Shown here: positions 19,384-30,324 of the stretch, piece by piece
How the letters are laid out: each line of letters opens with the position of its first letter
Numbering within the stretch: the stretch's first letter is position 1
NCBI RefSeq assembly: GCF_002285795.1
Contig: NZ_CP022961.1
Location: 5,398,001 to 5,462,000 of the forward strand
Length of the DNA stretch: 64,000 nt
DNA from: Plantactinospora sp. KBS50
GTDB lineage: Bacteria; Actinomycetota; Actinomycetes; Mycobacteriales; Micromonosporaceae
Reading direction: 5' to 3'
Made by a program: the position numbers and the translations under genes
Notes under the pieces: model-generated
What the model was told of the DNA's origin: nothing
The model's database searches: none
Seen by the model: only the letters and a program-made list of their open reading frames with translations

Positions 19384-22300
19384 CTACCCGGCCGGCGGGT
19401 TGGGCGGCTGGGTCGGCGAGTTCCGGCTCTTGGGCAGCCGCAGCACCTCGAACTGGTCGGTGCCGTCCACCAGCGCGCCGGAGGGCGCCGGCCGGATGCC
19501 CGGACCGGGCGTACCGGGTTGGCCGGCCCGGTCCGTCGGCTCGTCCTCGGCGGCCGCGTGCCGCCCGCCCCCGGTCGACCCGGTCCCCGCCGCGCCGGCG
19601 GCCGCGGGCCGGTGCGTTCCGGCGAGGTCGCCCGGCGCCGGGACGTCCCCGGGCGGCCGGGACCCGGCGTCGGCGGACGGACCCGCGGTGGCCAGCGCCG
19701 GCTCGGGCCGGCCCAGGCGGCGCCGCAGACCGGCCTTCGCGGCCTCGACCATGGTGTAGAGCGTCGGCACCAGGATCAGGGTGAGCAGCGTCGAGGAGAC
19801 CAGGCCGCCGATCACCACGACCGCCAGCGGCTGCGAGATGAAGCCGCCCTCGCCGGTCAGCCCGAACGCCATCGGAAGCAGCGCGAAGATCGTCGCGATC
19901 GCCGTCATGAGGATCGGCCGCAGCCGTCGCCGGCCGCCCTCGATCACCGCCTGCTGCACGTCCATGCCCTGCGCCCGGTACTGGTTGATCAGGTCCATCA
20001 GCACGATCGCGTTCGTCACCACGATGCCGACCAGCATGAGCATGCCGATCAGCGCCGGCACCCCGAGCGGGGTGTTGGTGGCCAGCAGCAGCGCGATCGC
20101 GCCCGTGGCGGCGAACGGGATCGAGACCAGCAGGATCAGCGGCTGGATCAGGCTGCGGAACGTCGCCACCATGATCACGAAGACGATCGCGATCGCCGCG
20201 AGCATCGCCAGCCCGAGATCGTGGAAGGCGTCCGCCTGGTCGGCGCTCGCCCCGCCGATCGTGATGGTGGCGCCGGGCACGTCGATGGCGTCCAGCCGGG
20301 TACGCAGTTGCGCGGTGGTCGTGCCGAGGTCGGCGTCGGCGGCGTTGCCGCTGACCGTGGCGCTGCGGTCGCCGTCGATCCGGGTCACCTCGACCGGCCC
20401 CTCGGTCTGGTTCACGTCCGCGACGTCGTCGAGGGTGACCGGCCCGATCGGCAACGCGCGCAGGGCGTCGGCGGATGTCGGGCTCTGGCCGGCCCGCAGC
20501 ACCACGTCCCGCTGCGCACCGTCCAGATTGACCCGGCCGAGCGGGCTGCCCCGGAACGCCTGCGCGACGGCCTGCGAGATGACCTGCTCGGAGAGGCCCG
20601 CCTTGGCCGCGGCCGCCCGGTCGACCGTGACGCTCAGCCGCGGGGTGCTCTCGGCCAGGTTGGTCGTCACGTCGGTCACCTGCGGGGTGTCCGCCATGGC
20701 CGCCCGGACCTGCCCGGTGGCGTCGGCCAGCACCTGCGGGTCGGCGGCCTGCACGACCACCTGGAGCTGGCTGCCGGAGGCGCTGTCGCCGGAGAACCGG
20801 ATCGCGCCGGTGCCGTCCAGACCGTCCAGCTCCCCCCGGAGCCGGTCCTTCATGGTCGCGGCCGGGACGCCGGACTCCAATGCGATGTTGTACGAGGCGA
20901 CGTTGTTGCCGTTCGTGCCGGCCCACGGGGTGTCACTGCCGCCGGCCGTGACGACGTACGTCCGGATGCCGTCCGTGCGGGCCAGGACGGCCTCGACCCG
21001 CCGGGCCGCCGCGTCGGTGGCGGCCAGGCTCGATCCGACCGGAAGTTCCTGGGTCATGCTCACGGTGTCCTGGCCCGAGTCGTCCAGGAAGTTGGTCTTG
21101 AGCTGGCTGGACAGGCCGAACGTGCCGAGCAGCACGAGCAGCCCGGCCGCCACGGTGAGCCAGCGGTGCCAGCGGCGACCGGTGACGAAGTGGATCACCG
21201 GCAGGTACGACCGCTGGAGCGGGCTGCGCAGCTCCCGCTCCAGCGCCGCCTCCCGGACCGCCGTCTCGTCCTCGCCGGCGCCGCGCGGCGGGCGCAGGAA
21301 CCAGTACGCCAGCACCGGGATGATGGTGAGCGACACCAGCAGCGAGGCCAGCAGCGCCACCGTCACGGTCACCGCGAACGGCGCGAAGAGCTGGCCGACG
21401 AACCCGCCGACCAGGGCGATCGGGGCGAACACGGCCACGGTGGTGAGGGTGGACGCGGTCACCGCGCCGGCCACCTCCCGCACCCCGCCGATGATCGCGG
21501 CGCGCTTGTCCTCGCCGTACCCGATGTGCCGTTTGATGTTCTCCAGCACCACGATCGAGTCGTCGACCACCCGGCCGACGGCGATGGTGAGGGCGCCCAG
21601 GGTGAGCAGGTTGAGCGAGTAGTCCCCGATCCACAGCCCGATCAGCGCCACCAGCACCGACAGCGGGATGGACACCGCGGTCACCACGGTGGACCGGATG
21701 GACAGCAGGAAGACCAGGATCACCACCACGGCCATCGCGAGCCCGAGCAGCCCCTCCGTGGTCAGGCTGGAGATGGACCGCTCCACGAACGGCCCCTGGT
21801 CGAACACCACGGTCAGCTCGGCGCCGGAGCTGCGCTGCAACTCGGCCAGCCGGTCGGCGATGTCGTGCGAGATCTGCACGGCGTTGCCGTCCGGCGCGGC
21901 GGTCACCAGTACGGCGAGGCTGTCCTTGCCGTCGGTACGGGTGAACGAGGTGGCCGGGGCGAGCTGCTGCTCGACGCTCGCCACGTCGCCCAGCTTCACC
22001 GGCGCCGCACCGGACCCGGAGACATAGAGGTCGCGAAGGTCGTCGAGCGAGGAGATCGGGCCGCCGACCTGCACCGGCAGCACCTGCTCGCCCTCGGCGA
22101 CCGCGCCGGCCGGCACGGTGACGCCGGCGGACTGCAGCGCCTGGCCGACGGCGCCGGGTTGCAGCTTGGCCGCGGCGAACCGCTGCGGATCCGGCGTCAC
22201 CACCACCAGCTCGTCCCGGCCGCCGCTGACCTGGACGGCGCCCACGCCGTCGATCGACTCCAGCTCCGGCACGATGTCCTGGCGCAGCTTCCCGGCCAGC

Positions 22301-22758
22301 GTCCGCTCGTCGCCGCCCGAGGCTGCCAGCACGACGGCCGGGATCTGGTCGGTGCTGCCGGCCAGCACCTGCGGGTCGACCCCGTCCGGCAACTGCGACC
22401 GGATGCGGTTGAACGCGCTCTCCATCTTGTTCACCGCGACGTCCAGGTCGGTGCCGAAGTCGTACTCGACCTGGAGCGTCGCCGCGCCCTCGCGGGAGGT
22501 GGAGGTGACCTTCTTCAGGCCGGCGATACCCTGCAGGCTGGCCTCGATCGGCTCGGTGACCTGTGACTCGACCACCTCCGAGGAGGCGCCCGGGTAGGTG
22601 GCCACGACGAACGCCGCCGGGAACTCCACCGACGGCAGCAACTGCTGCCGGAGTGAGGGCACCGCGAACAGGCCGAACCCGGCGACGACCAACGCCATCA
22701 GCGTGACGAGGCCGCGGTTGGCAAGGCTGAATCTGGCGAGCAAGGACATGCGGTCCAT
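19384..22758 (-). CDS. RND-family efflux transporter (HAE1/AcrB-like, actinobacterial)
   Basis: Proton-driven inner-membrane exporter of 1124 residues with two homologous halves. The N-terminus (MSLLARFSLANRGLVTLMALVV, then LRQQLLPSVEFPAAFV) and the PGASSEVVESQVTEPIE block are typical of HAE-type RND proteins. GRVVDDSIVVLENI and VVTNAIVLMDLINQYR are the paired TM4/TM10 proton-relay helices. The C-terminal 100 residues are Pro/Gly/Ala-rich. No periplasmic adaptor gene is adjacent, as usual for Gram-positive RND pumps. The start may be the ATG 9 bp downstream. Substrate unknown. Confidence 0.92.
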   Translation of the reverse strand: MDRMSLLARFSLANRGLVTLMALVVAGFGLFAVPSLRQQLLPSVEFPAAFVVATYPGASSEVVESQVTEPIEASLQGIAGLKKVTSTSREGAATLQVEYDFGTDLDVAVNKMESAFNRIRSQLPDGVDPQVLAGSTDQIPAVVLAASGGDERTLAGKLRQDIVPELESIDGVGAVQVSGGRDELVVVTPDPQRFAAAKLQPGAVGQALQSAGVTVPAGAVAEGEQVLPVQVGGPISSLDDLRDLYVSGSGAAPVKLGDVASVEQQLAPATSFTRTDGKDSLAVLVTAAPDGNAVQISHDIADRLAELQRSSGAELTVVFDQGPFVERSISSLTTEGLLGLAMAVVVILVFLLSIRSTVVTAVSIPLSVLVALIGLWIGDYSLNLLTLGALTIAVGRVVDDSIVVLENIKRHIGYGEDKRAAIIGGVREVAGAVTASTLTTVAVFAPIALVGGFVGQLFAPFAVTVTVALLASLLVSLTIIPVLAYWFLRPPRGAGEDETAVREAALERELRSPLQRSYLPVIHFVTGRRWHRWLTVAAGLLVLLGTFGLSSQLKTNFLDDSGQDTVSMTQELPVGSSLAATDAAARRVEAVLARTDGIRTYVVTAGGSDTPWAGTNGNNVASYNIALESGVPAATMKDRLRGELDGLDGTGAIRFSGDSASGSQLQVVVQAADPQVLADATGQVRAAMADTPQVTDVTTNLAESTPRLSVTVDRAAAAKAGLSEQVISQAVAQAFRGSPLGRVNLDGAQRDVVLRAGQSPTSADALRALPIGPVTLDDVADVNQTEGPVEVTRIDGDRSATVSGNAADADLGTTTAQLRTRLDAIDVPGATITIGGASADQADAFHDLGLAMLAAIAIVFVIMVATFRSLIQPLILLVSIPFAATGAIALLLATNTPLGVPALIGMLMLVGIVVTNAIVLMDLINQYRAQGMDVQQAVIEGGRRRLRPILMTAIATIFALLPMAFGLTGEGGFISQPLAVVVIGGLVSSTLLTLILVPTLYTMVEAAKAGLRRRLGRPEPALATAGPSADAGSRPPGDVPAPGDLAGTHRPAAAGAAGTGSTGGGRHAAAEDEPTDRAGQPGTPGPGIRPAPSGALVDGTDQFEVLRLPKSRNSPTQPPNPPAG

Positions 22759-22864
22759 CCCCCGTGGGTGATCGGCTCGGTGGGAAGAATTCTGCCTGAC
22801 CGTGATGGTGCGCCCGGTGCCGGGGCGGCCGGGGGTCGGTCTCAGCCGGCGCTCAGGCTGGTGC

Positions 22865-23914
22865 TCAGACCAGATCCAGGGCCCGCGCCGCGACCAGCGG
22901 GTCGTTCGCGATGGTGATCGGCGCCGGTGCCGTGGCCATGGCCCACTCCGGATCCTTGAGGCCGTGCCCGGTCACCGTGCAGACCACGGTCGAGCCGGCC
23001 GGAACCGCGCCGGCGGCGGCCTGCTGGAGCAGCCCGGCGACGCTGGCCGCGCTGCCCAGTTCCACGAAGACGCCGACCTGCCGGGCGAGCAGCCGGTACG
23101 CGGTGAGGATCTCCCGGTCGGTCACGGCGGCGATCAGCCCGCCGGAGGCGTCCCGGGCGTCCTGTGCCCCGGTCCAGCTCGCCGGGTTGCCGATCCGGAT
23201 GGCGGTGGCGATCGTCGACGGCTCGGGCACGACCTGGCCGGTGACCAGCGGTGCCGCGCCGGCGGCCTGGAAGCCGTACATTTTGGGGGTGCGGGTGGCG
23301 TTGCCGTCCGCCGCGTCCTGGGTGTAACCCATCCAGTACGCGGTGATGTTGCCGGCGTTGCCGACCGGCAGGCAGTGGATGTCGGGGGCGTCGCCGAGCG
23401 CCTCGACGATCTCGAACGCCGCCGTCTTCTGCCCGTGCAACCGGTCCGGGTTCACCGAGTTGACGAGCGTCACCGGGTAGTCCTGGGACAGCTTGCCGGC
23501 CAGCGCCAGGCAGTCGTCGAAGTTGCCGCTGACCTGGATCAGCCGGGCGCCGTGCACCAGCGCCTGGGCCAGCTTGCCCAACGCGATCTTGCCCTGCGGC
23601 ACGAGCACGGCGCAGGTCAGGCCGGCCCGGGCGGCGTACGCCGCGGCCGAGGCGCTGGTGTTGCCGGTGGAGGCGCAGATGATCGCCTTGTCGCCGGACT
23701 GCACGGCCTTGGACACCGCGACCGTCATGCCCCGGTCCTTGAACGAGCCGGTCGGGTTGGCGCCCTCGACCTTCAGATAGACCTCGGCGCCGGTGCGGCT
23801 GGACAGCACCGGCGCCGGCAGCAGCGGGGTGTTCCCCTCGTAGAGGCTGATCACCGGGGTGGCCTCGGTGACCGGCAGCCGGTCGGCGTATCTGTCGATC
23901 AGTCCGCGCCACAT
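22865..23914 (-). CDS. thrC: Threonine synthase
   Basis: PLP enzyme converting O-phosphohomoserine to threonine. I chose the ATG complementary to 23912-23914 ([20 protein letters not shown]) because GAGGAG lies just upstream; an earlier in-frame start has none. The product is 349 residues. The PLP lysine is Lys59 in [11 protein letters not shown], followed by the [13 protein letters not shown] phosphate-binding region. It lies 155 bp downstream of hom on the same strand, consistent with a hom-thrC unit. Confidence 0.96.
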   Translation of the reverse strand: MWRGLIDRYADRLPVTEATPVISLYEGNTPLLPAPVLSSRTGAEVYLKVEGANPTGSFKDRGMTVAVSKAVQSGDKAIICASTGNTSASAAAYAARAGLTCAVLVPQGKIALGKLAQALVHGARLIQVSGNFDDCLALAGKLSQDYPVTLVNSVNPDRLHGQKTAAFEIVEALGDAPDIHCLPVGNAGNITAYWMGYTQDAADGNATRTPKMYGFQAAGAAPLVTGQVVPEPSTIATAIRIGNPASWTGAQDARDASGGLIAAVTDREILTAYRLLARQVGVFVELGSAASVAGLLQQAAAGAVPAGSTVVCTVTGHGLKDPEWAMATAPAPITIANDPLVAARALDLV

Positions 23915-24069
23915 GTCGCACTCCTCGCACCGGTGGCCCCCCGGCGGCGCATTCCGCGCCCGACCACCAGCCTGCCGCACGGCCGCCCCGGATCGACAGC
24001 CGCCCCACCGATGCCCACCTGCCGGGACGCCCGTACCGATCCTCGGGACGCCCGGGGTCGGGCGCCGGC

Positions 24070-25374
24070 TCAGGCGTCGCCCTCCACCCGCAGCACGCTG
24101 ACGATCGCCCGGACGTGCTCCAGGTCACGCAGTTCCGCCACGGTCGCCGCGAGCGCCGCGTCCGGCGCCCGGTGGGTGACCACCACCAGTTCCGCGTCGT
24201 TGCCCCGGCCGGCCTGCCGGACGGTCGCGATGGACACCCCGTGCCCGGCGAACACCCCGGCGACGGCGGCCAGCACGCCGGCCCGGTCGGCCACGTCGAG
24301 GCTGATGTGGTAGCGGGTGACCGCCTCGCCGATCGGCCGGATCGGCAGCGCGGCGTACGCCGACTCGCTGGCCGCCCGCACCCCGGCCAGCCGGTTGCGG
24401 GCCACCGCCACCAGGTCGCCCAGCACGGCGCTGGCGGTCGGCGCGCCACCGGCGCCACGGCCGTAGAACATCAACTGCCCGGCGGCCCGCGCCTCGACGA
24501 AGACGGCGTTGAACGCGTCGCCCACGCCGGCCAGCGGATGCGTCAGCGGGATCATCGCGGGGTGCACCCGGACGCTGACCGACTCGGCGCCGCTGCCGTC
24601 GGCGTCCCGCGCGGCGAGGCAGAGCAGCTTGATGGTGCAGCCCATCGCCTTCGCGCTGGCCATGTCCGCGGCGGTGACCTCGGTGATCCCCTCCCGGTGC
24701 ACGTCGGCGGCGCTGACCCGGGTGTGGAACGCCAGCGAGGCGAGGATGGCCGCCTTGGCCGCCGCGTCGAAGCCCTCCACGTCGGCGGTCGGGTCGGCCT
24801 CGGCGTACCCCAGCTCGGTGGCCTGCTCCAGCGCCTCGGCGAAGCCGGCGCCGGTGCCGTCCATGGCGCTGAGGATGTAGTTCGTGGTGCCGTTGACGAT
24901 GCCGGTCACCCGGGTCACCGTGTCGCCGTGCAGCGACTCGCGCAGCGGTCGCAGCAGCGGGATCGCGCCGGCCACCGCCGCCTCGTAGTAGAGGTCGGCC
25001 CCGCCCTCCGCGGCGGCGTCGTGCAGGCTGGCGCCGTCCTCGGCCAGCAACGCCTTGTTGGCGGTGACCACGCTCCTACCGGCCCGCAGCGCCTCCACCA
25101 GCCACCCGCGGGCCGGCTCGATGCCACCGACGACCTCGACCACCACGTCCACGTCGTCCCGTTTGACCAGGCCGAGCGGATCGGTGGTGAAGACCGCCGG
25201 GTCGACCGGCAGCGGGCCGCGGTCCCGGCCGATCCGGCGCACGGCGATGCCGGCGAGTTCGAGCGGCGCACCGACCCGCGCCGTCAGGTCGGCGGCCTGC
25301 TCGTGCAGCAGCCGCACCACCTCGGCGCCGACCGTGCCGCAGCCCAACAGCGCAACCCGTACCGGTTTCGTCAT
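24070..25374 (-). CDS. hom: Homoserine dehydrogenase
   Basis: Reduces aspartate semialdehyde to homoserine at the branch to threonine and methionine. The 434 residues have the nucleotide loop [15 protein letters not shown] at the N-terminus, the catalytic region [14 protein letters not shown], and a C-terminal ACT domain ([21 protein letters not shown]) that gives threonine feedback control in this family. Its start overlaps the lysA stop by 4 bp (25371-25374), so the lysine and threonine branch genes are translationally coupled. Confidence 0.97.
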   Translation of the reverse strand: MTKPVRVALLGCGTVGAEVVRLLHEQAADLTARVGAPLELAGIAVRRIGRDRGPLPVDPAVFTTDPLGLVKRDDVDVVVEVVGGIEPARGWLVEALRAGRSVVTANKALLAEDGASLHDAAAEGGADLYYEAAVAGAIPLLRPLRESLHGDTVTRVTGIVNGTTNYILSAMDGTGAGFAEALEQATELGYAEADPTADVEGFDAAAKAAILASLAFHTRVSAADVHREGITEVTAADMASAKAMGCTIKLLCLAARDADGSGAESVSVRVHPAMIPLTHPLAGVGDAFNAVFVEARAAGQLMFYGRGAGGAPTASAVLGDLVAVARNRLAGVRAASESAYAALPIRPIGEAVTRYHISLDVADRAGVLAAVAGVFAGHGVSIATVRQAGRGNDAELVVVTHRAPDAALAATVAELRDLEHVRAIVSVLRVEGDA

Positions 25375-26783
25375 CCAACATCCAATGCCAGCAGGTCGTC
25401 CTCGGTCTCCCGCCGGACGATCACTCTCGCCGCACCGCCGCCCACCAGGATCACCGGGGGCCGCGGAACATGGTTGTAGTTGCTGGCCATGCTCCGGCAG
25501 TAGGCGCCCGTCCCCGGCACTGCAAGAAGATCTCCGGGCTGCACGTCGGCGGGCAGAAATTCATCCTTCACCACGATGTCCCCCGCCTCACAATGCTTTC
25601 CCACCACGCGGGCGAGCATCGGCGCCGCCGAGGACGGCCGGGAGGCCACCGTGGCCGAGTACGACGCGTCGTACAGCGCGGTGCGGATGTTGTCGCTCAT
25701 CCCGCCGTCCACGCTCACGTAGGTGCGGCCGACGTCCGCCCCGTCGACACCGGCACCGAGCGACACCGGCTTCACGGTGCCCACCTCGTACAGGGTGAAC
25801 ACGGCCGGCCCGACGATGGCCCGGCCCGGCTCGATGGACAGCCGCGGGGTCGCCAGCCGCTCGGCCGCGCACTCCCCGTCCACGATCCGGCGCAGCCGCT
25901 TGGCCAGGTCCGCCGGCGTCGCCGGGTCGTCCTGGGTGGTGTACGCGATGCCGAACCCGCCGCCCAGGTCGAGTTCGGGCAGCTCGACCCCGCGGGCGTC
26001 GCGGATCTGCGCCTGCAGGGCCAGCACCCGGCGGGCCGAGACCTCGAACCCGTCGGCGTCGAAGATCTGCGAGCCGATGTGCGAGTGCAGGCCGCGCAGC
26101 TCCAGCACGCCCTCGTCGAGGATCCGGAACGCGGCCTGGGCGGCGGCGCCGCCGGCCAGCGAGAAGCCGAACTTCTGGTCCTCGTGCGCGGTCGCGATGA
26201 ACTCGTGCGTGTGCGCCTCCACGCCGACCGTCACCCGGACCATGACCCGGGGCCGCACCCCGCGCTCCCGGGCCAGCGCCGTGAGCCGGTCGATCTCGGC
26301 GTCCGAGTCGACGATGATGCGGCCCACCCCGGCGTCCAGCGCCCGCGCCAGCTCGGCCGGCGACTTGTTGTTGCCGTGGAACCCGATCCGCTCCGCCGGC
26401 ATGTCCGCGGCCAGGGCCACCGCAAGCTCCCCGGCCGTGCAGACGTCCAGGAACAGCCCCTCCTCGGCGATGATCCGCACCACCGCCCGGCACAGGAACG
26501 CCTTGCCGGCGTAGTAGACGTCCTCGTCGGGGAAGGCCGCCCGGAACTCCCGGCACCGCGCCCGCAGATCGGCCTCGTCCAGGACGTACCCGGGGGTGCC
26601 GAACTCCCGGGCCAGGTCGCGGACGTCCAGGCCGCCGACGGTGAGGGCGCCGTCCGGACCGCGGACCACCGTCCGCGGCCACAGCTGCGGCACGAGGGCG
26701 TTGACGTCCTCGGGGGTACGCAGCCAGGCCGGCCCGCGCAGCCCCAGTTCGCCGTGCAGCGCCCCCGCCTCGTGTGCGCGCAT
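25371..26783 (-). CDS. lysA: Diaminopimelate decarboxylase
   Basis: Final step of lysine synthesis, decarboxylating meso-diaminopimelate with PLP. The alanine-racemase-like barrel has the PLP lysine Lys94 in VYYAGKAFLCRAV, the LHSHIGSQIFD motif, the EPGRAIVG loop and the CEAGDIV region that supplies the inter-subunit active-site residues. It is 470 residues with an N-terminal extension common in actinobacteria. The stop overlaps hom; it lies 14 bp downstream of argS. Confidence 0.97.
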   Translation of the reverse strand: MRAHEAGALHGELGLRGPAWLRTPEDVNALVPQLWPRTVVRGPDGALTVGGLDVRDLAREFGTPGYVLDEADLRARCREFRAAFPDEDVYYAGKAFLCRAVVRIIAEEGLFLDVCTAGELAVALAADMPAERIGFHGNNKSPAELARALDAGVGRIIVDSDAEIDRLTALARERGVRPRVMVRVTVGVEAHTHEFIATAHEDQKFGFSLAGGAAAQAAFRILDEGVLELRGLHSHIGSQIFDADGFEVSARRVLALQAQIRDARGVELPELDLGGGFGIAYTTQDDPATPADLAKRLRRIVDGECAAERLATPRLSIEPGRAIVGPAVFTLYEVGTVKPVSLGAGVDGADVGRTYVSVDGGMSDNIRTALYDASYSATVASRPSSAAPMLARVVGKHCEAGDIVVKDEFLPADVQPGDLLAVPGTGAYCRSMASNYNHVPRPPVILVGGGAARVIVRRETEDDLLALDVG

Positions 26784-26797
26784 GAGCTACTCCCCCG

Positions 26798-28456
26798 TCA
26801 CATCCGCTCGGGGGCCGAAACCCCGAGCAGGTCCAGTCCGTTGGCCAGTACCACCCGGGTCGCCTCGACCAGCCAGAGCCGGGCGCGGGTGAGGTCGGTC
26901 GCCGGTTCGTCGCCCTGGGGCAGCACCCGGCAGGCATCGTAGAACCGGTGGTAGTCGCCGGCGAGCTGTTCGAGATACCGGGCCACCCGGTGCGGCTCGC
27001 GCAGCTCGGCGGCGGTCGCCACCACCGCGGGGAACTCGCCCAGCTTCTTCAGCAGGGTGTTCTCCTTCTCATGCCGCAGCAGCCCCGGGTCGAACTCCGA
27101 CCCCCGGTCGATGCGCAGCTCACCGGCGTTCCGCAGCAGCGAGGAGATCCGGGCGTGCGCGTACTGCACGTAGAAGACCGGATTGTCGTTCGAGCGCCGG
27201 GTGATCTCCTCGATGTCGAGGGTGAGCGGCGAGTCGGTGGAGGACCGGGCCAGGGAGTACCGGGCCGCGTCGACGCCCACCGCCTCGACGATCTCGTCCA
27301 GCGTGATGATGTTGCCCGCCCGCTTGGACAGCCGGACCGGCACCCCGGCCCGGACGAGGTTGACCAACTGCCCGATCAGGATCTCGATGTTGTAGTCCGG
27401 GTCGTCGCCGGCGCAGGCGGCGATCGCCCTCAGCCGGTTGACGTAGCCGTGGTGGTCGGCACCGAGCAGGTAGACGCACTTGTCGAAGCCGCGCTCCCGC
27501 TTGTTGATGTAGTACGCCGCGTCGGCCGCGAAGTAGGTCTTCTCGCCGTTGGACCGGATCAGCACCCGGTCCTTGTCGTCGGTGAAGTCCGTCGTGCGCA
27601 GCCAGATCGCGCCGTCCCGCTCGTACACGTGGCCCTGCGCGCGCAGCTCGTCCAGGGCGTGCTCCACGGCGCCGCTCTCGTGCAGGGTGCGCTCGGAGAA
27701 CCAGACGTCGAAGTGCACGCCGAAGCGTTCCAGGCTGGCCCGCATCTCGTCGAGCATCAGCCGGTAGCCCTCGTCCCGGAAGACCGTCTGCGCCTGCTCC
27801 GGCGCAAGGTCGAGGACGTCCGGGCGGGCCTCGACGAGCCGCCGGGCGATCTGCGCGACGTACTCGCCGACGTACCCGTCCTCGGGAACCGGCTCGCCGT
27901 GGGCCGCCGCGTAGAGCGACCGGCCGAACCGGTCGACCTGCGCGCCGGCGTCGTTGACGTAGTGCTCGCTGGTCACCTCGGCGCCCGCGGCGGCCAGGAT
28001 GCGCCGCTGCGAGTCGCCGACCGCGGCCCAGCGGGTGTGCCCCAGGTGCACCGGCCCGGTCGGGTTGGCCGAGACGAACTCCAGGTTGACCCGCTGGCCG
28101 GCCAGCCGCGTGCTGCGCCCGTACCCGGAACCGGCCTCGACGATCTCCCGGGCGAGCTGCCCGGCGGCGCTGGCCTCGATCCGGATGTTCAGGAAGCCCG
28201 GTCCGGCGATCTCCACGGACTTGATCCCCGGCGCCCGGCCCAGCTCCTCGGCCAGCGCCCCGGCCAGCTCGCGCGGCGCCACCCCGGCCCGTTTGCCGAG
28301 CTGAAGGGCCAGCGTGGAGGCGTAGTCGCCGTGCTCGGGGTTGCGCGGTCGCTCGACGGTGGCGGTGGCGGGCAGCAGCGAGTGATCGAGGCCACGCGTG
28401 GTGAACACCGCACGTGCGGCGTCGAGGACGACCTGGGCGAGCTTGGCGGGAGTCAC
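26798..28456 (-). CDS. argS: Arginyl-tRNA synthetase
   Basis: Class I synthetase charging tRNA-Arg. The N-terminal Add-1 domain is followed by the HIGH signature HLGH at residues 137-140 ([17 protein letters not shown]), the KMSKS-equivalent LSKRAGN, and the DALR anticodon-binding domain at the C-terminus. GTG start complementary to 28454-28456; 552 residues. It heads the argS-lysA-hom-thrC transcript, and a divergent promoter region (28457-28561) separates it from the DUF3105 gene. Confidence 0.97.
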   Translation of the reverse strand: MTPAKLAQVVLDAARAVFTTRGLDHSLLPATATVERPRNPEHGDYASTLALQLGKRAGVAPRELAGALAEELGRAPGIKSVEIAGPGFLNIRIEASAAGQLAREIVEAGSGYGRSTRLAGQRVNLEFVSANPTGPVHLGHTRWAAVGDSQRRILAAAGAEVTSEHYVNDAGAQVDRFGRSLYAAAHGEPVPEDGYVGEYVAQIARRLVEARPDVLDLAPEQAQTVFRDEGYRLMLDEMRASLERFGVHFDVWFSERTLHESGAVEHALDELRAQGHVYERDGAIWLRTTDFTDDKDRVLIRSNGEKTYFAADAAYYINKRERGFDKCVYLLGADHHGYVNRLRAIAACAGDDPDYNIEILIGQLVNLVRAGVPVRLSKRAGNIITLDEIVEAVGVDAARYSLARSSTDSPLTLDIEEITRRSNDNPVFYVQYAHARISSLLRNAGELRIDRGSEFDPGLLRHEKENTLLKKLGEFPAVVATAAELREPHRVARYLEQLAGDYHRFYDACRVLPQGDEPATDLTRARLWLVEATRVVLANGLDLLGVSAPERM

Positions 28457-28561
28457 TGAAACATGCTAGCCGGGGTAGACTCGGCGCCCCGGCGGCGACC
28501 CTGAGCTAGACGTGGACCCGGTAACCGCCTCCCCCGCGATCCACCGACCTGACGAGGCACG

Positions 28562-29575
28562 ATGAGCATCAGCACCCCCGGTGGCGATCCACGCCGGCCG
28601 ATCGTGGTCACCCGCAAGAAGGCGGTGGCCGGCGGCAAGCCCGCGACCGACGACGAGCCGGCCACCCCGGTCGAGGACGGTGAGAGCGGCCCGGACGCCG
28701 CCGCCGACGAGGCCGGTTCGGGCGCCGCGACCAGCGCGGACGCCAAGTCCGCGAAGCCGTCGAAGCCGGTCCCCGGCGCCCGCCCGGCGCCCGGGGCCAA
28801 GAGCGCGGCCAACCGCGCCGGCCAGTCCCGGCCCGGCGGCAAGCGGCCCACCGACGGCAAGCGGCCGACCGGTGGTTCCCGGCCGGCCGGCGGCGGCAAG
28901 GGCCGCAAGCCGATCGCGCCGGTCAAGGTCAGCCAGGGCCGGGCGTGGGGTCCGATCGCGCTGGGCACGGCCGTCGGGGTGCTCGCGGTCGCCATCGTCG
29001 GGTACGGCGCCTGGGCGGTCTACCAGGGTGGCCGGTCGTGGCAGGACAAGGCCGACTCGATCTCCGGCATCCTCGACGTGCGCAAGACCGACCCGGAGAG
29101 CCTGAAGTACGAGAAGCACCAGGCCGGCCCGATCAACTACACGAAGTACCAGCCGCCGGTCGGCGGGGTGCACAACGACGTCTGGCAGAACTGCATGGGC
29201 GACGTCTACGACGCGCCGATCGCCAGCGAGCACGCGGTGCACAGCCTGGAACACGGCGCGGTGTGGATCACGTACCGGCCGGACCTGCCACAGGACCAGG
29301 TCGACAAGCTCGCCGAGAAGGTGCGCGGCCAGTCGTACATGCTGATGAGCCCGTACGAGGGCCTGGACAAGCCGATCTCGCTCCAGGCGTGGGGCTTCCA
29401 GCTCAAGGTCGACAAGGCCGGCGACGGCCGGATCGACGACTTCATCAAGGCGCTGCGGGTGAACGCCGCGGCCGAGCCCGGCGCCTCCTGCTCGCAGGGC
29501 ATCACCGCGACCGGCACCACCCCGCACGACCTGCCCGGCGGCGGCGACGCCAACGCCGGCGGGATGGGCGGGTAG
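28562..29575 (+). CDS. DUF3105-containing membrane-anchored protein
   Basis: Function unknown. A roughly 120-residue Lys/Pro/Gly/Ala-rich cytoplasmic N-terminus is followed by one transmembrane helix (GPIALGTAVGVLAVAIVGYGAWAVY region) and an extracytoplasmic DUF3105 domain with the motifs GGVHNDVWQNC and EHAVHSLEHGAVWITY. The conserved His, Cys and Glu residues suggest metal binding. It is followed 23 bp later by the DUF305 gene; these two families often pair, and a copper or other metal role has been suggested for DUF305. That role is inference here. Confidence 0.85.
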   Translation: MSISTPGGDPRRPIVVTRKKAVAGGKPATDDEPATPVEDGESGPDAAADEAGSGAATSADAKSAKPSKPVPGARPAPGAKSAANRAGQSRPGGKRPTDGKRPTGGSRPAGGGKGRKPIAPVKVSQGRAWGPIALGTAVGVLAVAIVGYGAWAVYQGGRSWQDKADSISGILDVRKTDPESLKYEKHQAGPINYTKYQPPVGGVHNDVWQNCMGDVYDAPIASEHAVHSLEHGAVWITYRPDLPQDQVDKLAEKVRGQSYMLMSPYEGLDKPISLQAWGFQLKVDKAGDGRIDDFIKALRVNAAAEPGASCSQGITATGTTPHDLPGGGDANAGGMGG

Positions 29576-29598
29576 GCACCGCAGCGGGGAGCCGAGCG

Positions 29599-30273
29599 AT
29601 GACGATCTCCACCGATCCCGTGCTGCGGGACGACCTGGGCGGGCCGCCGGCGCCGCCGGCCGGAGCGCCGGCGGACCGCCGCTACGGCCTCCTGGCCCTG
29701 ACGCTCGCCGTCGTGGTCGGGCTGCTCATCGGGTACGTCGGCGGCTGGCTGACGCCGCAGCTGGGCGCGCCCGGGGACAACTCGCCGGAGGCCGGCTTCG
29801 CCCGGGACATGTCCGTGCACCACGCGCAGGCCGTGGAGATGGGCATGATCGCGTTCCAGAGCGCGGCCACCCCGGGAGTACGGATCATGGGTGGGGACAT
29901 CGCCACCGGCCAGCAGGCACAGATCGGGATCATGCAGACCTGGCTGAAGGAATGGCGGCTGGAGCCCACCGGCTCCGAGCCGGCGATGGCCTGGATGCCC
30001 GAAGGCGTCGCCGCGCTGCGGGACGGCCTGATGCCCGGGATGGCCACCCCGGAGCAGATGGCGCAACTGCGCGCCGCCCGGGGCACGCAGGTGGACGTCC
30101 TGTTCTGCGAGCTGATGATCACCCACCACCTCGGCGGGATCCACATGGTCGACGGCATCCTCGACCAGACCCACGACCGCCGGGTGGTGGAGATCGCCGA
30201 GGCGATGAAGGCCACCCAGCAGACGGACATCAACAACCTGACGGACCTGCTGGCCAAGGCGAAGGCCGGCTGA
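29599..30273 (+). CDS. DUF305 membrane-anchored protein
   Basis: The ATG at 29599 gives 224 residues with an N-terminal transmembrane helix (LLALTLAVVVGLLIGYVGGWL) and an extracytoplasmic ferritin-like four-helix DUF305 domain. Paired HH motifs are visible: MSVHHAQAVEMG and MITHHLGGIHM, with CELM between them. Members are implicated in copper handling; substrate not shown here. It is 23 bp downstream of the DUF3105 gene, so the two are probably one operon. Confidence 0.88.
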   Translation: MTISTDPVLRDDLGGPPAPPAGAPADRRYGLLALTLAVVVGLLIGYVGGWLTPQLGAPGDNSPEAGFARDMSVHHAQAVEMGMIAFQSAATPGVRIMGGDIATGQQAQIGIMQTWLKEWRLEPTGSEPAMAWMPEGVAALRDGLMPGMATPEQMAQLRAARGTQVDVLFCELMITHHLGGIHMVDGILDQTHDRRVVEIAEAMKATQQTDINNLTDLLAKAKAG

Positions 30274-30300
30274 CGGCACGGGGTTCACCGACCCTGCCCC

Positions 30301-30324
30301 TCTGGGCGGTCAGGCTTGATCCCG
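30301..30324. repeat. Second copy (inverted) of the intergenic repeat at 14.2 kb
   Basis: These 24 bases are the exact reverse complement of 14206-14229. The copy lies 27 bp past the DUF305 stop, again just outside a gene end, supporting a dispersed intergenic repeat family. The flanks differ from the 14.2 kb copy. Confidence 0.9.

Noticed and set aside
19105-22566. 1153-codon plus-strand open frame opposite the RND gene
   Set aside because: Antisense shadow; rich in Arg, Gly, His and Gln without domains, while the minus frame has a complete RND protein.
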